Part shown: positions 45,476-52,537 of the stretch, one piece after another
Layout: each line of letters begins with the position of its first letter
Numbering within the stretch: position 1 is the stretch's first letter
Source: Streptomyces sp. NBC_00878
GTDB taxonomy: Bacteria; Actinomycetota; Actinomycetes; Streptomycetales; Streptomycetaceae
Assembly (NCBI RefSeq): GCF_026341515.1
Contig: NZ_JAPEOK010000001.1
Span: 8,494,001-8,558,000 of the forward strand
Reading direction: 5' to 3'
DNA length: 64,000 bases
Program-made: the position numbers and the translations under genes
The notes under the pieces: generated by a model
Seen by the model: the letters and a program-made list of their open reading frames with translations, nothing else
Told to the model about the DNA's origin: nothing
The model's database searches: none

Positions 45476-45970
45476 ATGAGCGACACGACTCAGCGGAAGC
45501 GGCCGGAGACCCCCGAGGTCGAACAGCCGGACTCGCAGCAACTCAGGAAGACCAGTGTGACCAAGCGTGGCGGTGGAGACCCGGCCGGCCGGGGGCGTAC
45601 CACCATCGCCGACGGTGTGGTCGAGAAGATCGCCGGGCTCGCCGCCCGGGATGTCGTCGGCGTGCACGCGATGGGCAGCGGTATCTCGCGGACCTTCGGC
45701 GCGGTGCGCGACCGGGTGCCCGGCGGCGGTTCGAAGTCCGTCACGCGCGGGGTGAAGGCCGAGGTCGGCGAGGTACAGACCGCACTCGACCTGGAGATCG
45801 TCGTCGACTACGGCGTGTCCATCGCCGACGTCGCCCGTGATGTACGGGAGAACGTCATCGCGGCCGTGGAGCGGATGACGGGGCTCGAGGTCGTCGAGGT
45901 CAACATCGCGGTCAGTGACGTCAAACTGCCGGAAGAAGAGGACGAGGAACCGGAGACCCGGCTCCAGTAA
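45476..45970 (+). CDS. Asp23/Gls24-family envelope stress protein (first copy)
   Basis: 164 residues. The Asp23 core runs from GRTTIADGVVEKIAGLAARDVVGVHAMG through GVKAEVGEVQTALDLEIVVDYGVSIADVARDVRENVIAAVERMTGLEVVEVNIAVSDV, seen in parts. The N-terminus is charged and probably disordered; the C-terminus is acidic. Asp23 proteins gather at the membrane through AmaP; the anchor gene is the last of this operon. ATG 45476 has AAGGGA ~9 bases upstream. First gene of a five-gene operon. Confidence 0.92.
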   Translation: MSDTTQRKRPETPEVEQPDSQQLRKTSVTKRGGGDPAGRGRTTIADGVVEKIAGLAARDVVGVHAMGSGISRTFGAVRDRVPGGGSKSVTRGVKAEVGEVQTALDLEIVVDYGVSIADVARDVRENVIAAVERMTGLEVVEVNIAVSDVKLPEEEDEEPETRLQ

Positions 45971-46014
45971 CGCCTACCAGTGTGACCTGAGTAACGCCTA
46001 TCAGTGTGACCTGC
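45967..46014. repeat. Two direct 24-bp repeats after the first asp23 gene
   Basis: Two nearly identical 24-base units (45967 and 45991) each contain GTAACGCC followed by CAGTGTGACCTG. The first includes the asp23 stop codon; the array fills the 57-base gap before the next gene. Confidence 0.8.
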
Positions 46015-46027
46015 TGAGGAGTGCACC

Positions 46028-46222
46028 ATGAGCTTGGCCGTGATCGGCATGATCGCCGGAATGGCGCTGGGCTTCGCCGGGTACTTCGGCGGGTTCGGTG
46101 CCTTCCTCCTGGTGGCGGCGCTGGGCGCCATCGGCTTCGTCGTGGGCCGGTTCTTCGAAGGGGACCTGGACCCCGGTGACTTCTTCCGCACCCGCGGCAC
46201 GCGCGACGACCGGCGTCGGTGA
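46028..46222 (+). CDS. Small membrane protein in the Asp23/AmaP operon
   Basis: 64 residues. A Gly-rich double hydrophobic stretch (LAVIGMIAGMALGFAGYFGGFGAFLLVAALGAIGFVVGRF) is followed by a charged tail (EGDLDPGDFFRTRGTRDDRRR). It resembles the small DUF2273-type proteins in asp23 operons of Gram-positives. ATG 46028 has GAGGAG 7 bases upstream; the stop overlaps the next start (GTGA). Confidence 0.85.
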   Translation: MSLAVIGMIAGMALGFAGYFGGFGAFLLVAALGAIGFVVGRFFEGDLDPGDFFRTRGTRDDRRR

Positions 46223-46674
46223 CGCGCGTGTCGAGTGTGTCGGGTGTGGCCGGTGCGTCCGGTGAGCCTGCCGTCGTCGGGGAGACCGGTGAGTCCGCCG
46301 GGTCCCGTGCGGTCTTCCGGCCCGGCAGCCCCGGGCGGGCCGTCGTCCCGGCCGAGCGCGGTGGCCTCCGGATCGCCGACCGGGTCGTCGCGAAGATCGC
46401 CGCGCAGGCGGCGCGCGAGGCTCTCGACCTGTTGCCGTCCGGCGCCGAGCGTCCGCACGCCACGGTGATCGTCCACCATGAAACCGCCCGCGTCCGGGTC
46501 AGCCTCGAACTCGACTACCCCTCCGACATCGGACGCCAGTGTGCTGCCGTGCGTCACCAAGTCGTGCAGCGGGTAGAGGCGTTGGCGGGGATGGAAGTGC
46601 CCGAGGTCGCCGTTCAGGTCGAACGGCTGCACTCGGCGCAGACGAGCGGCGCGGCACAGGGGAGAACGCAATGA
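46219..46674 (+). CDS. Asp23/Gls24-family protein (second copy)
   Basis: 151 residues. After a Gly/Ser/Val-rich N-terminal ~40 residues the Asp23 core appears: RGGLRIADRVVAKIAAQAAREALDLL, TVIVHHETARVRVSLELDYPSDIGRQCAAVRHQVVQRVEALAGMEVPEVAVQVERL in parts. The dipeptide IADRVV aligns with IADGVV of the first copy. GTG 46219 overlaps the previous TGA; the stop overlaps the next ATG. Diverged from the first copy, so the two may form a heteromer. Confidence 0.85.
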   Translation: MTRVSSVSGVAGASGEPAVVGETGESAGSRAVFRPGSPGRAVVPAERGGLRIADRVVAKIAAQAAREALDLLPSGAERPHATVIVHHETARVRVSLELDYPSDIGRQCAAVRHQVVQRVEALAGMEVPEVAVQVERLHSAQTSGAAQGRTQ

Positions 46675-47345
46675 GCGAGTCCCACGGCTCCGAGACCACT
46701 CAGCACCTGCCCGTCATCGAGAAGGCGGTCGAGAACGAACTGGGCCAGTCCGCCTCGGCGGCGGACTACAAACCCCTGCCCGTCCTCGAGGAAGCCGACG
46801 ACGGTGAGAGGCGCTACTGGTCGGCCCGTCGCATCCCCGCGGGCATCCTCGCGCTGCTGATCGTGCTCGGCGCGGGCCTCCTGCTGTACGACGTCGCAGC
46901 CGTCCGCGCCGACCGGCCCGCCATGCACTGGCGCAGGTCACTGGCCCGCGAGCTCGCCGAGCGGCCCCTCGACGACACCTGGGTCCTCGTCGGCGCCGGG
47001 GTCGCGACGGCCCTCGGCCTCTGGCTGCTCGTGCTCGCCGCGACACCGGGCCTGCGGGACGTGCTGCCGATGCGACGCGCCCACGCCGACGTACGGGCGG
47101 GTCTCCACCGGGGCGCGGCCGCCATGGTGCTGCGCGACCGGGCCATGGAGGTGTCCGGCGTACGGTCGGTGCGGGTCCGCGTGGGGCGTACGAAGGTCGA
47201 CGTGCGCGCGGTGTCGCACTTCCGTGAACTCGACGACGTACGAGCCGATCTGGACGCCACGCTCGCCGACGGCATCAGGGGGCTCGGGCTTGCCCGGCGG
47301 CCCGCGCTGTCGGTGCATGTCGCGCGGCCGGGCCGGAAGGGATGA
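46671..47345 (+). CDS. DUF6286-type membrane protein of the Asp23 operon
   Basis: 224 residues. The N-terminal ~60 residues are polar (HGSETTQHLPVIEKAVENELG). Two membrane helices follow (IPAGILALLIVLGAGLLLYDVAAV; DTWVLVGAGVATALGLWLLVLAATPGL), then a cytosolic domain with VSGVRSVRVRVGRTKVDVRAVSHFRELDDVRADLDATLADGIRGLGLA, reminiscent of an Asp23-like fold. ATG 46671 overlaps the preceding TGA; the stop overlaps amaP. Probably a membrane partner of AmaP and the Asp23 proteins. Confidence 0.82.
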   Translation: MSESHGSETTQHLPVIEKAVENELGQSASAADYKPLPVLEEADDGERRYWSARRIPAGILALLIVLGAGLLLYDVAAVRADRPAMHWRRSLARELAERPLDDTWVLVGAGVATALGLWLLVLAATPGLRDVLPMRRAHADVRAGLHRGAAAMVLRDRAMEVSGVRSVRVRVGRTKVDVRAVSHFRELDDVRADLDATLADGIRGLGLARRPALSVHVARPGRKG

Positions 47346-47929
47346 GCCAGGTGCTGAGAATCGTGAACCGGGTGCTGCTGGGCCTCGCGGGCCTGCTTCT
47401 CGTCGCGTTCGGCGGCTCCGTGCTGGCCGTCGGCCTCGGCGCGAACCCGCCCTCGTGGTGGATCCACGACGGGCGGCACGACGTACTGCTGAGCGACGCG
47501 GACCGGACGCGGTGGCGGGACGACGGCTGGTGGTGGCCCACCGTCATCGCCGTACTCGCCGTGGTCGTGCTGCTCGCCCTGTGGTGGCTCACGGCGGTAC
47601 TGCGGCGGCGCCGCCTCGCCGAGGTGCTCGTCGACACCGGCGACGGCGAGGGCGCGCTGCTGCGGGGGCGGGCTCTGGAAGGCGTACTGGCCGGTGAGGC
47701 GGGCGAGTTGGACGGGGTCCAGGGGGCACAGGTGGCGCTCACCGGGCGGCGCAGCGTCCCCGAGGCGCGGGTCCAGTTGCTGCTGGAGCCGCACGCCGAC
47801 CCCGGGGACGCCCTGCACCGCCTGACGACGGAGGCCCTGGCCCACGCGAGGGACTCGGCGGGCCTGGCAGCACTCCCGGCGGAGGTACGGCTGCGAGGGG
47901 TCAAGCACGGCGCGGAGAGGGTCAACTAG
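47342..47929 (+). CDS. amaP: Alkaline shock response membrane anchor AmaP-like protein
   Basis: 195 residues. Two N-terminal membrane helices (NRVLLGLAGLLLVAFGGSVLAVGLG and WWPTVIAVLAVVVLLALWWLTAV) flank a ~40-residue loop. The cytosolic part (LEGVLAGEAGELDGVQGAQVALTGRRSVPEARVQLLLEPHADPGDALHRLTTEAL) has the pattern of AmaP and Asp23 domains. It anchors Asp23 at the membrane in Gram-positives. ATG 47342 overlaps the preceding TGA. Last gene of the operon; a dispersed repeat follows. Confidence 0.82.
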   Translation: MSQVLRIVNRVLLGLAGLLLVAFGGSVLAVGLGANPPSWWIHDGRHDVLLSDADRTRWRDDGWWWPTVIAVLAVVVLLALWWLTAVLRRRRLAEVLVDTGDGEGALLRGRALEGVLAGEAGELDGVQGAQVALTGRRSVPEARVQLLLEPHADPGDALHRLTTEALAHARDSAGLAALPAEVRLRGVKHGAERVN

Positions 47930-47956
47930 GGCGCTGGGGCACGCCCCTTGTCTCTT

Positions 47957-48053
47957 AGGGGCGCGGGGCTGTGACATTGTGCGGCTCCTCCCCCACTCTC
48001 GGCTTCGCTCGAGCGGGGGGACCCATCGGGGGCGCGACCAGCCCCCACGCACC
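47957..48053. repeat. Dispersed intergenic repeat, inverted copy
   Basis: Reverse complement of the 44589 element: GGGGCGCGGGGCTGTGACAT, TGTGCGGCTCCTCCCCCACT, GGCTTCGCTCGAGCGGGG and GGGGGCGCGACCAGCCCCCA. It sits between the convergent amaP and SDR genes. Confidence 0.85.
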
Positions 48054-48078
48054 CGCAGCCGCACAACAACCCCGCCGT

Positions 48079-48834
48079 TCAGAACCCGCTCCGAGCCCCA
48101 CCATCCACAGGCACCATGATCCCCGTCAGATAGGACGCGGCCGGAGACAACAGGAACGCGGCCGTCCGGCCGAACTCCTCCGGCGTCCCGTACCGCCGCA
48201 GCGGAATCCGTGCCTCGTTGGCCGCCCGCGCGGCCTCCGGGTCCGGCGCGTACCCGTCGAGCTCGCGGACGCGATCCGTGTCGATGCGGGCCGGCAGCAC
48301 GCCCACCACGCGGATGCCGCGCGGGCCGAGTTCGTCGGAGAGCGACTTGGCGAAGCCCGCGAGGCCCGGGCGCAGGCCGTTGGAGATGGTCAGGCCCGGG
48401 ATCGGCTCGTGCACCGAACCGGAGAGCACGAAGCCGATGACGCCGCCCTCGCCCAGTTCCGCGGCGGCCGCGCGGGCCAGCCGGACGGCACCCAGGAAGA
48501 CGGACTCGAACGCCGACTGCCACTGCTCGTCCGTGTTGTCGGCGACGAACCCGGGCGGCGGGCCGCCGACGCTGATCAGGATGCCGTCGAAACCGACGAA
48601 GCGCTCGCGCGCAGCCGCGATCAGGCTCTCCGGGGCCGTCGGGTCGGAGTTGTTCACGGTCACGCCGTGCGCGTTCGGGCCGAGCGCCGTCGCGGCCTCG
48701 GCCACCGTCTTCTCGTCGCGTCCCGTGATGATCACCTTCGCGCCGTCGCCGACGAGCTCACGCGCGGAGGCGTGGCCCAGTCCGCGCGTTGCTCCGGTGA
48801 CGACGTAGACGCGGTCCTTCAGTCCAAGATCCAT
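48079..48834 (-). CDS. Atypical short-chain dehydrogenase lacking the catalytic Tyr and Lys
   Basis: 251 residues. The Rossmann part is intact (VYVVTGATRGLGHASARELV; GILISVGGPPPGF). In the catalytic region the Ser is present (FVLSGSVHEPIPG), but the position of YxxxK reads ISNGLRPGLAGF, giving Asn and Pro in place of Tyr and Lys by hand alignment. The C-terminus (YLTGIMVPVDGGARSGF) is normal. The protein may bind a nucleotide without oxidoreductase activity, or use other residues. ATG 48834; the start faces the purine-rich tract upstream. Confidence 0.85.
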   Translation of the reverse strand: MDLGLKDRVYVVTGATRGLGHASARELVGDGAKVIITGRDEKTVAEAATALGPNAHGVTVNNSDPTAPESLIAAARERFVGFDGILISVGGPPPGFVADNTDEQWQSAFESVFLGAVRLARAAAAELGEGGVIGFVLSGSVHEPIPGLTISNGLRPGLAGFAKSLSDELGPRGIRVVGVLPARIDTDRVRELDGYAPDPEAARAANEARIPLRRYGTPEEFGRTAAFLLSPAASYLTGIMVPVDGGARSGF

Positions 48835-48839
48835 GGCCT

Positions 48840-48930
48840 CTATCCTGCCCCCTCCTCATCGGACCCCTCATCCTCCCCCCTACCTGCCTTCCCTCTACCT
48901 CCCCCCTCCCTTTCTCCTTCCCTCCGCCTC
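48840..48930. other. ~90-bp polypyrimidine/polypurine tract
   Basis: The plus strand is almost entirely C and T (for example CCCTCATCCTCCCCCCTACC and CTACCTCCCCCCTCCCTTTC), so the minus strand carries many G runs. It spans the gap between the SDR start and the GH15 stop and encodes the GH15 tail GRRKGGGR. Potential for G-quadruplex or triplex structure. Confidence 0.75.
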
Positions 48931-50718
48931 GCCGCCGAACAGGGCGAGGGCCGTGCCCACCAGACCGATGTGGCTGAAGGCCTGCGGGAAGTTGCCGAGT
49001 TGGTGACCGGCCACGGCGTCGTACTCCTCGGCCAGCAGCCCCACGTCGTTGCGGAGCGCGACAAGGTGCTCGAACAGGTCGAGGGCCTCCTCCGTACGGC
49101 CCGTCAGGTGCAGCGCGTCCGCGAGCCAGAACGAGCAGACGAGGAACGAGCCCTCGCTGCCCGGCAGACCGTCGATGGCCTTCGGGTCCGAGTCGTACCG
49201 GCGCACCAGGCCGTCCCGCGTGAGCTCCGCCCGGACCGCGTCGACCGTGCCGACCACGCGCGGGTCGTCCGGCGGGAGGAAGCCGAGGCGGGGGATGAGC
49301 AGGAGCGCGGCGTCCAGTTCGCGGGAGCCGTACGACTGCGTGAACGTGTTGCGCTCCGGGTCGTAGCCGCGCTCGCACACCTCGCGGTGCACCTCGTCGC
49401 GCATCGCGCGCCAGCGGTCCACGTCGCCGCGCAGCCCGGGGTTCTCCTCCAGCGCGCGGACCGTGCGGTCGGCGGCCACCCACGCCATCACCTTCGAGTG
49501 CACGAAGTGGCGGCGCGGGCCCCGGACTTCCCACAGCCCCTCGTCCGGCCCGCGCCACGCCGACCACAGGAAGTCCATGAGTGTCAGGTGCAGCCGCCAC
49601 ACGTGCGGCTCGGCGGGCAGGCCCGCCTCATGGGCGAGCGTGAGCGAGTCGATCACCTCGCCGTACACGTCGAGCTGGAGCTGCCGTACGGCGTCGTTGC
49701 CGATCCGGACCGGCGCCGAGCTGCGGAAACCGGACAGCCACGCCAGCTCGTACTCGGGGATCCGCCGCTCGCCCGCCAGCCCGTACATGATCTGCAGGTC
49801 CGCCGGGTCGCCCGCGACCGCGCGCAGCAACCAGTCGCGCCACGCCTTCGCCTCCTCCTGGTAGCCGCACGCGAGCAGCGCGCCCAGGGTGAGCGTGGAG
49901 TCGCGCAGCCAGCAGTAGCGGTAGTCCCAGTTGCGTACGCCGCCGATCTCCTCGGGGAGCGATGTCGTGGGTGCTGCGACGATGCCGCCGCTCGGCGCGT
50001 AGGTGAGGGCCTTGAGGGTGATCAGGGAGCGGACGACGGCGTCCCGGTGCGGTCCGTCGTAGCGGCAGCGGGCCGCCCACGCCTGCCAGTCGTCGAGACT
50101 CGCGGCCAGCGCCTCCCACGGGTCGACACGCGGGGGACGCGGTTCGTGCGACGGGTGCCAGGTCAGTACGAAGGCGACCTGCTCGCCCTCCGCGATCTCG
50201 AACTCCGCGTACGTACCGAAGTCCTTTCCCCAGGTGCGTACGCCGGGCTCGCTGCGCAGCCACACCGAGTCCGGGCCCGCGACGGCCACCCGGTGGCCGT
50301 CCGACCTGCGCATCCACGGCACGATCGAGCCGTAGTCGAAGCGCAGGCGCAGTGTGCTGCGCATGGTCACCCGGCCCTTGAGGCCTTCGACGATCCGTAC
50401 GACGTCGGGGGCGCGGTCGCGCTGCGGCATCAGGTCCGTGACGCGTACCGTGCCGTCCTCGGTCTCCCACTCGGTGTCGAGCACGAGGGAGTCGGGCCGG
50501 TAGGCCCGACGGGTGCAGACGTCTGTACCCGTCGCTCCTTTCGCTCCCTTCGGCGCGATCCGCCAGTGGCCGTTCTCCTCGTCCCCGAGCAGTTTCGCGA
50601 AACAGGCCGCCGAGTCGAACCGTGGCAGACAGAGCCAGTCGATCGATCCGTCCCGGCCGACCAGGGCGGCGGTCTGGTGGTCGCCGATGAGGGCGTAGTC
50701 CTCGATGGATGGGTGCAC
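48895..50718 (-). CDS. GH15-family glycoside hydrolase (glucoamylase/trehalase-like)
   Basis: 607 residues, cytosolic. N-terminal domain: HPSIEDYALIGDHQTAALVGRDGSIDWLCLPRFDSAACFAKLLG. The (alpha/alpha)6 barrel shows GGVRNWDYRYCWLRDSTLTLGALL, QIMYGLAGERRIPEYELAWL, and GSEGSFLVCSFWLADALHL with a candidate catalytic Glu, ending EEYDAVAGHQLGNFPQAFSHIGLV. Actinobacterial members of this group include cytosolic trehalases, so trehalose is a likely substrate. GTG 50718 gives the family N-terminus; longer frames read through SURF1. The C-terminal GGEAEGRRKGGGR lies in the polypurine tract. Confidence 0.9.
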   Translation of the reverse strand: MHPSIEDYALIGDHQTAALVGRDGSIDWLCLPRFDSAACFAKLLGDEENGHWRIAPKGAKGATGTDVCTRRAYRPDSLVLDTEWETEDGTVRVTDLMPQRDRAPDVVRIVEGLKGRVTMRSTLRLRFDYGSIVPWMRRSDGHRVAVAGPDSVWLRSEPGVRTWGKDFGTYAEFEIAEGEQVAFVLTWHPSHEPRPPRVDPWEALAASLDDWQAWAARCRYDGPHRDAVVRSLITLKALTYAPSGGIVAAPTTSLPEEIGGVRNWDYRYCWLRDSTLTLGALLACGYQEEAKAWRDWLLRAVAGDPADLQIMYGLAGERRIPEYELAWLSGFRSSAPVRIGNDAVRQLQLDVYGEVIDSLTLAHEAGLPAEPHVWRLHLTLMDFLWSAWRGPDEGLWEVRGPRRHFVHSKVMAWVAADRTVRALEENPGLRGDVDRWRAMRDEVHREVCERGYDPERNTFTQSYGSRELDAALLLIPRLGFLPPDDPRVVGTVDAVRAELTRDGLVRRYDSDPKAIDGLPGSEGSFLVCSFWLADALHLTGRTEEALDLFEHLVALRNDVGLLAEEYDAVAGHQLGNFPQAFSHIGLVGTALALFGGEAEGRRKGGGR

Positions 50719-50804
50719 GTGTGCCAGGTTCCCGGCGAATCGGGCGATCAACCCCGACCAGTCGCTCCGCGGGTTCGCTTCGCTGGATGGGGCGTCCTGT
50801 TGGG

Positions 50805-50863
50805 TGCGGGTCCGTTGTGGCTGGGCGCGCGGTTCCCCGCGCCCCTGAAAGGGCGGGCCCCGC
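50805..50863. repeat. Dispersed intergenic repeat, short variant
   Basis: GGGCGCGCGGTTCCCCGCGC, then CCCTGAAAGGGCGGGCCCC. It resembles the 6236 element (GCGCAGTTCCCCGCGCCCC core) and lies in the 152-bp gap between SURF1 and the GH15 gene. Confidence 0.55.
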
Positions 50864-50870
50864 TCCTCGC

Positions 50871-51686
50871 TCAGACGGTGGCCGGCTCCGCCTCCGGCGC
50901 GGTTTCCGCGGCTGCCGCCTCCGCCTGGTCGCGGCGTTCGCGGCGGACCAGGATCACCCAGCCCACGGGGACGCCCGCGGCGAAGAGCCACCATTGGATC
51001 GCGTAGGCCATGTGGGGGCCGATGCCGCTGTGGTCGGGCTCCGCGATCAGTTCGGGGGTGTCGCCCTCCGGCTCCGGCGCGGTCAGCTCGATGTAGCCGC
51101 CGAGGACCTGCTTGCCGAGTGCCTTCGCCCGCTGTTCGCTGTTGATCAGCATGACCATGCGGTCGGGGAGGCCGCGGATGTCCTTGATGCCGCTGTCGGC
51201 GGTCGTCTCGTCGGCCATCAGCCGGCCCGTGACGGTGGTCTCGCCCTTCGCGGGCGCCGGGATCTTCGGGAACTCGGTCTGCGCCCCGTCCGCGGGGATC
51301 CAGCCGCGGTTGACCATGAGGACCTTGCCGTCGTCCAGGACGAACGGGGTCAGTACGTGGAAGCCGACCTCTTCGTCGGAGTTGGTGCGGCGGCGGACGA
51401 CGACCTCGTCCGCGGTGTCGAAGGTGCCCTTCGCGGTCACCCGGCGGTACAGCTCGTCGCGCTCGACCGCCCGGCCCGGCGCGGTGAGCGACTCGGCGGG
51501 GACCGGCTTCGCGGACAGCGAGTCGGAGATCACCTTGTTCAGCGCGACCTTGTGCTCGTGGCGGTGCAGCTGCCAGAAGCCCAGCTCGATCATCGTCGGG
51601 ATGAGCGCGAGCATGATGAGGGTGAGGATCACCCACTGCCGGGACAACAGGAAGCGGTACACCCCACGACCGTACAACTCGGTCAT
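50871..51686 (-). CDS. SURF1-family cytochrome oxidase assembly protein
   Basis: 271 residues. One membrane helix at each end (WVILTLIMLALIPTMIELGFWQLHRHEHK and HMAYAIQWWLFAAGVPVGWVILV) flanks an extracytoplasmic domain. The SURF1 signatures ELGFWQLHR, LMVNRGWIPAD, GYIELTAPEPEG and HMAYAIQWWLFA are all present. It assists heme insertion or assembly of the aa3-type oxidase. ATG 51686. Acidic Ala/Glu C-terminal tail. Confidence 0.93.
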   Translation of the reverse strand: MTELYGRGVYRFLLSRQWVILTLIMLALIPTMIELGFWQLHRHEHKVALNKVISDSLSAKPVPAESLTAPGRAVERDELYRRVTAKGTFDTADEVVVRRRTNSDEEVGFHVLTPFVLDDGKVLMVNRGWIPADGAQTEFPKIPAPAKGETTVTGRLMADETTADSGIKDIRGLPDRMVMLINSEQRAKALGKQVLGGYIELTAPEPEGDTPELIAEPDHSGIGPHMAYAIQWWLFAAGVPVGWVILVRRERRDQAEAAAAETAPEAEPATV

Positions 51687-51709
51687 GGGGTGCCGGCGGG
51701 AGGGGTGGC

Positions 51710-51850
51710 TCAGACCTTGTCGACGATCCCCGCCCTCCCCTCAGCGCGGGCGCAGTGGCCCCCGCAGTACCAGTGGCCCTCGACCTCGACCCCCTGGCCG
51801 ATGATCTGGACCCGGCAGTGTTCGCAGATGGGCGCCATGCGGTGGATGGC
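51710..51850 (-). pseudogene. Truncated inverted copy of the metallothionein-like gene at 52090
   Basis: The minus strand encodes AIHRMAPICEHCRVQIIGQG and then VEVEGHWYCGGHCARAEGRAG..., identical over most residues to the C-terminal half of the intact gene, but the N-terminal half (TRCEVCGNDYE...) is missing. Codons differ at many third positions, so the duplication is not recent or has been recombined. A 42-codon frame from an internal ATG (MAPICEH) could still be translated. Confidence 0.7.
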
Positions 51851-52009
51851 GGCCGTGCTCGGTGAGGGCTGGCGGGGCACAGCCGTCGAGAGCCCGCTGC
51901 CCGGGGTGCTGGACGTTGTTGGTTGATTCCGCTCCGCTGGATCTGATCCGGCGGGGTTGTGTGCTGCGAAAGGTGGGACACGGGTGCGGGCGAATGGTCT
52001 GCCGATCAG

Positions 52010-52060
52010 TGACATCGCTACGCCGACCAGGGGTAACCCCTGGTCGGCGTAGCGATGTCA
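52010..52060. repeat. 51-bp perfect palindrome between the inverted metallothionein copies
   Basis: Arms of 25 bases (52010-52034 and 52036-52060) pair perfectly around a single A. It lies near the middle (centre 52035) of the inverted duplication (centre ~52022). It could be a strong hairpin terminator, a cruciform, or a trace of the event that made the duplication. Confidence 0.8.
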
Positions 52061-52089
52061 GCTTGCGAGTGCCCGCCCCGCCCTTGACG

Positions 52090-52347
52090 ATGTGGCTTGT
52101 GACACGTTGTGAAGTGTGTGGAAATGACTACGAGCTGGCGTTCACTGTCGAGACCCGCGATGGGGCACGTCACGTTTTCGATTCGTTCGCTTGTGCGATC
52201 CACCGTATGGCGCCCATTTGTGAGCACTGCCGGGTGCAGATCATCGGCCAGGGTGTCGAGGTGGAAGGTCACTGGTACTGCGGCGCGCATTGTGCCCGGG
52301 CGGAGGGCAAGGTCGGCATCGTGGACAAGATTGGCTCTGCCGTGTAG
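52090..52347 (+). CDS. Bacterial metallothionein-like Cys-rich metal-binding protein
   Basis: 85 residues. The Cys/His pattern TRCEVCGNDYELAF, DSFACAIHRMAPICEHC, HWYCGAHCARAEG matches the prokaryotic metallothionein (SmtA/BmtA-like) family, which sequesters Zn or Cd in the cytosol. GTG 52099 would give a typical family start (VTRCEVCGNDYE) and is as likely as ATG 52090; neither has a clear Shine-Dalgarno. Third positions are less GC-rich than in neighbours (many T-ending codons). Confidence 0.85.
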   Translation: MWLVTRCEVCGNDYELAFTVETRDGARHVFDSFACAIHRMAPICEHCRVQIIGQGVEVEGHWYCGAHCARAEGKVGIVDKIGSAV

Positions 52348-52537
52348 CCAACGGGACCTTTGGCGCTTGGGTCAGGGTGCGAAAACGACTGCCTTGGCAG
52401 CGGCCTTCCTCATTTGGTCTTCGGACCGCCACAGCGCTTTCCCGCCGATGTCGGGCGGAACAAAAGCTCGTCTTCGGGGCGGAATGCCGAGGCTGCCAGG
52501 TCGCGCTCGTACTGTCGCAGCAGCAGCACCCCCAGCT
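52348..52537. other. Intergenic region at the left edge of the biosynthetic cluster
   Basis: 190 bases between the metallothionein gene and the end of the acyl-AMP ligase gene. No gene, strong hairpin or repeat is seen. Composition is slightly less GC-rich than the core genes. A left boundary of the inserted cluster may lie here. Confidence 0.4.

Noticed and set aside
47971..51006. Plus-strand open frame of about 1000 codons
   Set aside because: Starts in a dispersed repeat and runs antisense to the SDR, GH15 and SURF1 genes; Arg/Val/Asp-rich shadow.
48895..51981. GH15 frame extended upstream by 420 codons
   Set aside because: The extension reads through SURF1 in the same strand and another frame; the recognisable GH15 N-terminus starts at GTG 50718.
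51710..52015. Calling the minus-strand metallothionein-like frame an intact gene
   Set aside because: It lacks the N-terminal Cys pair and the upstream codons are unrelated filler; treated as a truncated copy.
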